Shown here: in pieces, positions 59,383 through 64,000 of the stretch
Position numbering within the stretch: the first letter of the stretch is position 1
Layout: each line of letters opens with the position of its first letter
Origin: Fragilariopsis cylindrus CCMP1102
Taxonomy: Eukaryota; Bacillariophyta; Bacillariophyceae; Bacillariales; Bacillariaceae
Length of the DNA stretch: 64,000 nucleotides
Direction of reading: 5' to 3'
NCBI GenBank assembly: GCA_900095095.1
Contig: FMBT01000356.1
Coordinates: 1-64,000 of the forward strand
Notes under the pieces: model-generated
Told to the model about the DNA's origin: nothing
The model's database searches: none
Seen by the model: the letters and a program-made list of their open reading frames with translations, nothing else
Position numbers and translations under genes: made by a program

Positions 59383-60321
59383 CTATTTAATTTCATCAAA
59401 TATTGCTTCAACAACCATTTTTGTAAACCGAACTGCTTTCGATAAGGATGCAACAGGTTCCTGTGTGTGTGGTTTCGTAGGCATATATGGAGCTGGTCCA
59501 TACTCAGGTGATACGAATATCATTCCCGTCGATGAATCTTCTTTTGTTGTTCTTGCATTAGTAATGTCCAAACTTCTATTTGTAATCTTCTATCAGTATC
59601 AATTCTGTGGCAGATGGATCAGACATTTGTGGTCCTTGTGCAAAACCAAATCGTGCATGGATGTATTCACATCGTTTGGATACTAATGTCAATAATTTTG
59701 GCCACCAAATTTTATCTCTATCCTCATCAGTTGAATTAAAAACTCTTTCACAGGAACAATACCAATGTGATAAATCTGCATTTAATTTTAAATACTTTGA
59801 TTGGCTAGTGATGGCATCGATAGTAAATCACGTGTTTGAAAGGGACTACCAAATATACGTTGTCTGTGAGTTTCAAATGTTACAGTGATGGATGTTGTTT
59901 GTTCAATTTCATTCAAACAAAAATGAAGGAATTGAATCACTTCCTCATTTGACCATGCATCTACACCTGCATGGACATTGATAAATCCACCATTTTGTAC
60001 AAGAGTAAGTAATTCTTTACATTCCTTCAATTGTTTTTTAAAATCTTGTTGATGCACTGCTACATCGTATGCACCACAATATACGTATTCACCATTATTA
60101 CTATTAATGTATCCACCCGCAGTATGAATTTGACAAACACATGCTAATCCTGATTCATTTAAAGAATTGATAAGTGTATCTCTACTATTATTATTTTCGT
60201 CAATCCACGCTAAACGGATCACTTCAACTCCATGATATCCTTCTTCTTTAATCGAATTAAATAGTTCTATAGAAATCGGTTCGTCGATACCCCATAAAGT
60301 TTTAATTAATTTTAGTTCCAT
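59383..60321 (-). CDS. Hydroxypyruvate isomerase-like TIM barrel (xylose isomerase-like family), three frame breaks
   Basis: I start at the ATG at 60321 (MELKLIKTLWGIDE), which follows an A-rich leader. The protein reads EEGYHGVEVIRLAWID, ACVCQIHTAGGYINSN, NGGFINVHAGVDAWSNEEV, VTFETHRQRIFGSPFQTRDL (metal Glu and His). In the next frame follow KLNADLSHWYCSCERVF (metal Asp and His) and IHARFGFAQGPQMSDPSA, and finally SPEYGPAPYMPTKPH. That succession is the sugar-phosphate isomerase/epimerase fold of the AP endonuclease 2 family, with hydroxypyruvate isomerase as a relative. The substrate is not certain. Frame changes near 59,790, 59,610 and 59,545 sum to zero and fit three missing bases. All metal ligands I can name are present. 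Confidence 0.75.
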
Positions 60322-61014
60322 TTTTTTTCTTTTTTTTTGTTTAATGAGAGAATTCAATTGCTAGTGCTGCTGGTGGTGCTGGTGTTACGATGTGGCTCTT
60401 ATTGTGTTGTTGTGTTGTTAGCGTCGTCTACGTTTTTCTCCCAACAACCCGACAATGAATGAATCGATATAATGGCTATACTGTATTTCTTTCCGTAGTA
60501 CCAATTGCTTTCTGATAAGGCAGTCCTTCTGCAATGTAAATATACAGTATATCAATGGGAGAGAAAGATGAGCTAGTGCTAACTTACTGATGGTGCTGGT
60601 GCTGATGTTATGATGTTACTCTTATACCGAAGTACTGTAGTTAAAATAATAATATTATTATCGCATTATTATTGTCGTGTGGTTTACCTTCGTAGATCTT
60701 TTATGATTTTTTTTGGATGATTGGATCGATCGATCGACTAAGACATGACTTAGTGTTTATTTTCGCGATGTCGTGATGCACGATTGAAATTTCGAAAAGC
60801 ACAAAAAAGCAATAAGCAAACCTCATTGTTCTTTCTCAAAAGATACGATACGATGTCAAAAGAAATGGCTGTCACGACTATGTGAAAAGAACAATATATA
60901 TCCAATCATGATCAAATAATAGATTTACCATTGCTGTTACAATTTCAGCAAACAAAAACAAACGAAAAAGTATCCGTCAGCTAACAAAGAAAAAAGAAAC
61001 AGGATTGGAATGCG
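60322..61014. other. Divergent gap between the isomerase-like gene and NDH2
   Basis: Contains a short GATC repeat (60,724-60,738) and scattered CTGGTG words. No gene or RNA is seen. Confidence 0.5.
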
Positions 61015-63372
61015 ATGAACGTTTTTCTCATCATCTGTTATCTTTTAGTAGTAGATTGTGTTGGTACAATAACATCGGCAATGCGTTTATGTTCACTCCT
61101 TCTTTTTCATCTTTTCCTCACAGTAGCAAGAACAGACTACCAGAAGAAATTTCCTCACCTGTACTTACATTTACAAAAAATCAAGTTTCCTCGACAATAG
61201 TAAGAAAGGCAATCAGTGATAAGAATGATAACGATGATGACGACAAAAAATCGTCGTCGTCGTCGTCTTCATGGGAAATAAAGAATCGTCCACAAGATGT
61301 GAATATTGCTGACTTTCTTGATACGGCATCATTTCTATTTTTGAAAGTTCTTGACACTATTGATGATGCGTATACACATCTACGGAGATTACAAGCAGAG
61401 GAATCGTATATTGATACTAGCTCTACAGTTGTTGACTGTTTAGAACAATGGAATGATGATACTGATCCACGTCCCAAATTGCTTGTTATTGGTAGTGGTT
61501 GGGCATCACATGCGTAAGTCTTGTTTATTGTTTATTGTCTACCTAATTGATTGTTTTGGTTAGTATTATCAATTATCTCATGACGAAAAAAAGAGTCTCA
61601 CTTAACAAAACGAACATATCTGATTTCTTTTGAAAAAGAACAACAACAGTTGTTTAAAAATTGTTGATTCATTAGATACAGGTTGTCGAGTATTATGCGT
61701 TTCAACGAAGAATTATTTCCTATTTACACCGATGCTTGCCAGTTCAAGTGTTGGTACAATCGAGTTTAGAAGTATTGTTGAACCGATACGTGATGCTAAT
61801 CCTACAGTTTCATTTATAGAAGGTTCTATATCAGATATCGACCCGACCAATCAAACGGCATGTATCATATTGAAAAGTGGTACAATTAGTGGTACTGATG
61901 ATGATAACAACGCTAACGAGTCATCGTCATCATCATCATTATCATCATCATCGCCATCGCCATCGTCATCGCCATCGCCATCACCATCAGAAAAACAAGA
62001 ACAAAATAGTAATATTATAGAGATATCATACGATGTTTGTGTATATGCTTGTGGTGTCCAAGCAGGTGGGAATGGAAATAGTATTAGTAAGGTTCCTGGA
62101 GTATCATTCACGAATTGTCACTTTTTAAAGGATGTATCAGATGCATTACGTCTACGTATTAGTGTTGGCAATCTATTAGAACGTGCAAGTCGTCCAGGAC
62201 TTACTGATAATCAACGTCGAAATTTACTTCATTTTGTTGTTGTCGGTGGTGGTGCGACAGGTGTGGAGTACATTGGTGAACTAACTGATTTTCTTCGTGA
62301 TGTAACATCAAAGGAACGAAAAGGTGCATACGCATTATTGTCCTCATTTACATCAATTACATTAGTCCATGGTGGGACTGAAATTCTTCCTCAATTTGAT
62401 AAACCTTTAAGGACGAAGGCAGTGACGACACTGACAGATCGTGGTGTTGATGTACGATTGAATACAAGAGTAGCCAAGGTTGAAAGTCCAACTTTGGTGA
62501 AGGTTTATAAAAAGAAAGATGACGATGATTCGGAACAGCAACAGCAACAAGGAGAAGACGGCAGTGTGTATAAAGAGGAGGAAATTCATTGTGGGATTAT
62601 TGTTTGGGCGGCAGGAACTGCACCGGTACCATTAACATATAAATTACTTGATAAATTACCTTTAAGTACAAAACAAAAATCATACCAAGGCCGTATACCC
62701 GTCGATCCATGGTTAAGAGTAACTGGATCACCACCCGGAACTCTTTTTGCTTTAGGTGATGCATCTGTGATCGTTTCTTCTACTACTTCTTGTGATTCCT
62801 ATGATGGTCAACTCGAGGATGACGACGGTGACCGTAAAGAGCAACACCAACAACACCAACAGCAAGAAGATTACATCCTTCCACAAACAGCTCAGGTCGC
62901 TGCTCAACAAGGTGCATATATGGCACGTCTTTTGAATCGAAAATATTGCTTATCAGGCTTTACGACTCTACCAGAAGAAGAAAATCATGCCAAGGAATCT
63001 ACATCCACATCCATAACGGCAAGATCACGACCACCTATTCATCTCGCAGCGAATGATGGTGATATATCATCATTGGTTCGATTACGTGGTTCGGTAGAAG
63101 CAAAACCGTTCCGATTCTTAAATCTTGGTTTACTTGCATTTCTTGGTGGTGGTGAAGCATTGTCACAAATCCAATTTGGTGGTAGTAGTGATGGTAATAG
63201 TAATGGGAATGGTGATGGTGGGGGTTATAAAATAAACGAGGCAGGCTCTACTGGATTTTTATTATGGCGTAGTGTTTATATAGTCAAGCAAGTTAGTACA
63301 AGAACTCGTGTGCTTGTTTTATTTGATTGGTTCAAATGTAAATTATTTGGACGGGACGTAACTCGATTGTAG
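61015..63372 (+). CDS. Type II NAD(P)H:quinone oxidoreductase (NDH-2), two exons
   Basis: Exon 1 is 61015-61513 and exon 2 is 61650-63372, with a 136-base phase-2 intron (GTAAGT...ACAG) joining SGWASHA to CLKIVDSLD. Two dinucleotide folds are seen: KLLVIGSGWASHA (FAD; third Gly of the motif replaced) and HFVVVGGGATGVEYIGEL (NAD(P)H). NYFLFTPML, the quinone-site stretch QTAQVAAQQGAYMARLL and C-terminal LNLGLLAFLGGGEAL with DWFKCKLFGRDVTRL are typical of the plant/algal enzymes. It passes electrons to quinone without proton pumping. Starting at 61015 gives a signal peptide (MNVFLIICYLLVVDCVG); with one missing base near 61,060 it runs into GNAFMFTPSF, an ASAFAP-like plastid signal, and a total of 740 residues. 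A later Met (about 61,087) would lack it. No EF hand; acidic and Gln-rich inserts instead. Confidence 0.88.
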
Positions 63373-63637
63373 AAATGTATATGAATAAAGAGACTAATAA
63401 TGAACGATGATGGGTAGATAAAGAGCTGAAATCAATTTGTATGTGATAGTAAAAGTAACATTAATTAATATGCATTGTATCCTTTATTGTACAGTAGAAC
63501 TAAAAGTAAAACTAAGAACACCGACTCGTGTGTGTGTGCTTATCATACGCACCGTAAACTAGCGTAAAATCCAAACCCGATTGACACTACTTGTTTTATA
63601 AGCCATCAGTCTCCCAAAAGACCAGATTATGAATAAA
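63373..63637. other. Convergent gap at the right end
   Basis: Only AT-rich sequence and a GTGTGTGTG run near 63,530 are seen. Confidence 0.5.
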
Positions 63638-64000
63638 TTAGAATCCAGCTGGGATCATATTACCAGGTGTACCGACTAATCCCCATTCTTGTTGTAATAA
63701 TGAAAATACACCATATGGTGGTACGACAGGTGTATTATTGATGGACATATTTTCAAATTTATGTTCAATAATTTTACCAGAATCTGGATCTAATTTATAC
63801 ATTGATATACCATCCACATGTAATGGTTTACCTAATGGCATTTTTGGTATTAGTACAGCATGCCATGAAACTTTAATTGAGGACCGAGCAAAGTCATATA
63901 CTAATCGGTACTGTATACCGGATCGTTCTGACTGGAACCAAAAATTTAAGAATTGGTGCATAAATTTTATTGAATTTTTATAATTCTCAATTCCAGTTAA
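63638..64000 (-). CDS. DUF2358-like protein, C-terminal part; runs off the window
   Basis: The frame is open to the window edge (upstream residues LTGIENYKNSIKF precede the Met at 63961), so the start lies outside. The visible part reads FMHQFLNFWFQSERSGIQYRLVYDF, VSWHAVLIPKMPLGKPLHVDGISMYKLDPDSGKIIEHKFEN. The order F.R.F, W....P..P, G.S.Y.LD..G.I..H is that of DUF2358/SnoaL-like proteins of algae and plants, NTF2-type folds of unknown function that are often plastid-located. The C-terminus ends in GTPGNMIPAGF. No frame break is visible here. Confidence 0.65.
   Translation of the reverse strand, partial: LTGIENYKNSIKFMHQFLNFWFQSERSGIQYRLVYDFARSSIKVSWHAVLIPKMPLGKPLHVDGISMYKLDPDSGKIIEHKFENMSINNTPVVPPYGVFSLLQQEWGLVGTPGNMIPAGF

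Noticed and set aside
1-64000. CRISPR arrays, bacterial operons, phage genes or ribosomal RNA
   Set aside because: No regular spaced repeats, no ribosome-binding sites, and introns throughout; the DNA is nuclear eukaryotic.

Overview
The window is nuclear DNA of a eukaryotic alga, most likely a diatom (stramenopile). The evidence is 16 short GT-AG introns of 85-240 bases, AT-rich gaps, coding regions full of Asn, Gln, Ser, Asp and Glu runs made by triplet repeats, and several proteins that begin with a signal peptide followed by an aromatic or Leu residue, as in plastid preproteins of diatoms. There are no operons, ribosomal RNA genes, CRISPR arrays or bacterial signals. I place it in the group from these features, not from a species match.

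Layout. 0-6 kb: the end of a meiotic-clade AAA ATPase, a disordered protein with a Nudix-like fold, and a three-exon homologue of the animal membrane protein JTB. 6-9 kb: a glutathione S-transferase (GST) whose promoter and first codons also exist as a truncated copy 1.6 kb upstream, with a small probable plastid protein between the copies. 9-15.6 kb: a very large chromatin/transcription protein combining a Tudor-like region, PLU-1-like helices, a TFIIS-like domain and a SPOC domain. 15.6-18.6 kb: gene-poor DNA with a decayed retroelement. 18.6-23.1 kb: two tandem presenilins, followed by a fold-back repeat. 24-32 kb: a disordered Tudor-like protein, COG8, a tRNA-dihydrouridine synthase and pyridoxal kinase. 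32-42 kb: a BRO1-domain protein, an unknown 476-residue protein, a TrmA-type methyltransferase, an Mpv17-family protein and a PAP2 lipid phosphatase. 43-51 kb: a BCCT transporter, an unknown TPR-like protein and dihydroxyacetone kinase. 52-64 kb: the double helicase ASCC3, a hydroxypyruvate-isomerase-like enzyme, a type II NAD(P)H dehydrogenase and the edge of a DUF2358-like gene.

The genes do not form one pathway. Loose themes are membrane traffic and proteolysis (COG8, BRO1, presenilins, JTB), RNA modification and ribosome rescue (Dus, TrmA, ASCC3), and glycerol, triose and redox metabolism (DAK, HYI-like, NDH2, GST). Many neighbours are divergently transcribed from short shared gaps.

A caution for any reader: at least nine genes are broken by shifts of frame where protein similarity clearly continues in the next frame. 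Nearly all are explained by one missing base, one of them in a run of nine A. I read these mainly as indel errors in the assembly, so most genes here are probably intact in the organism. Exon coordinates were worked out by hand from splice sites and phase arithmetic.
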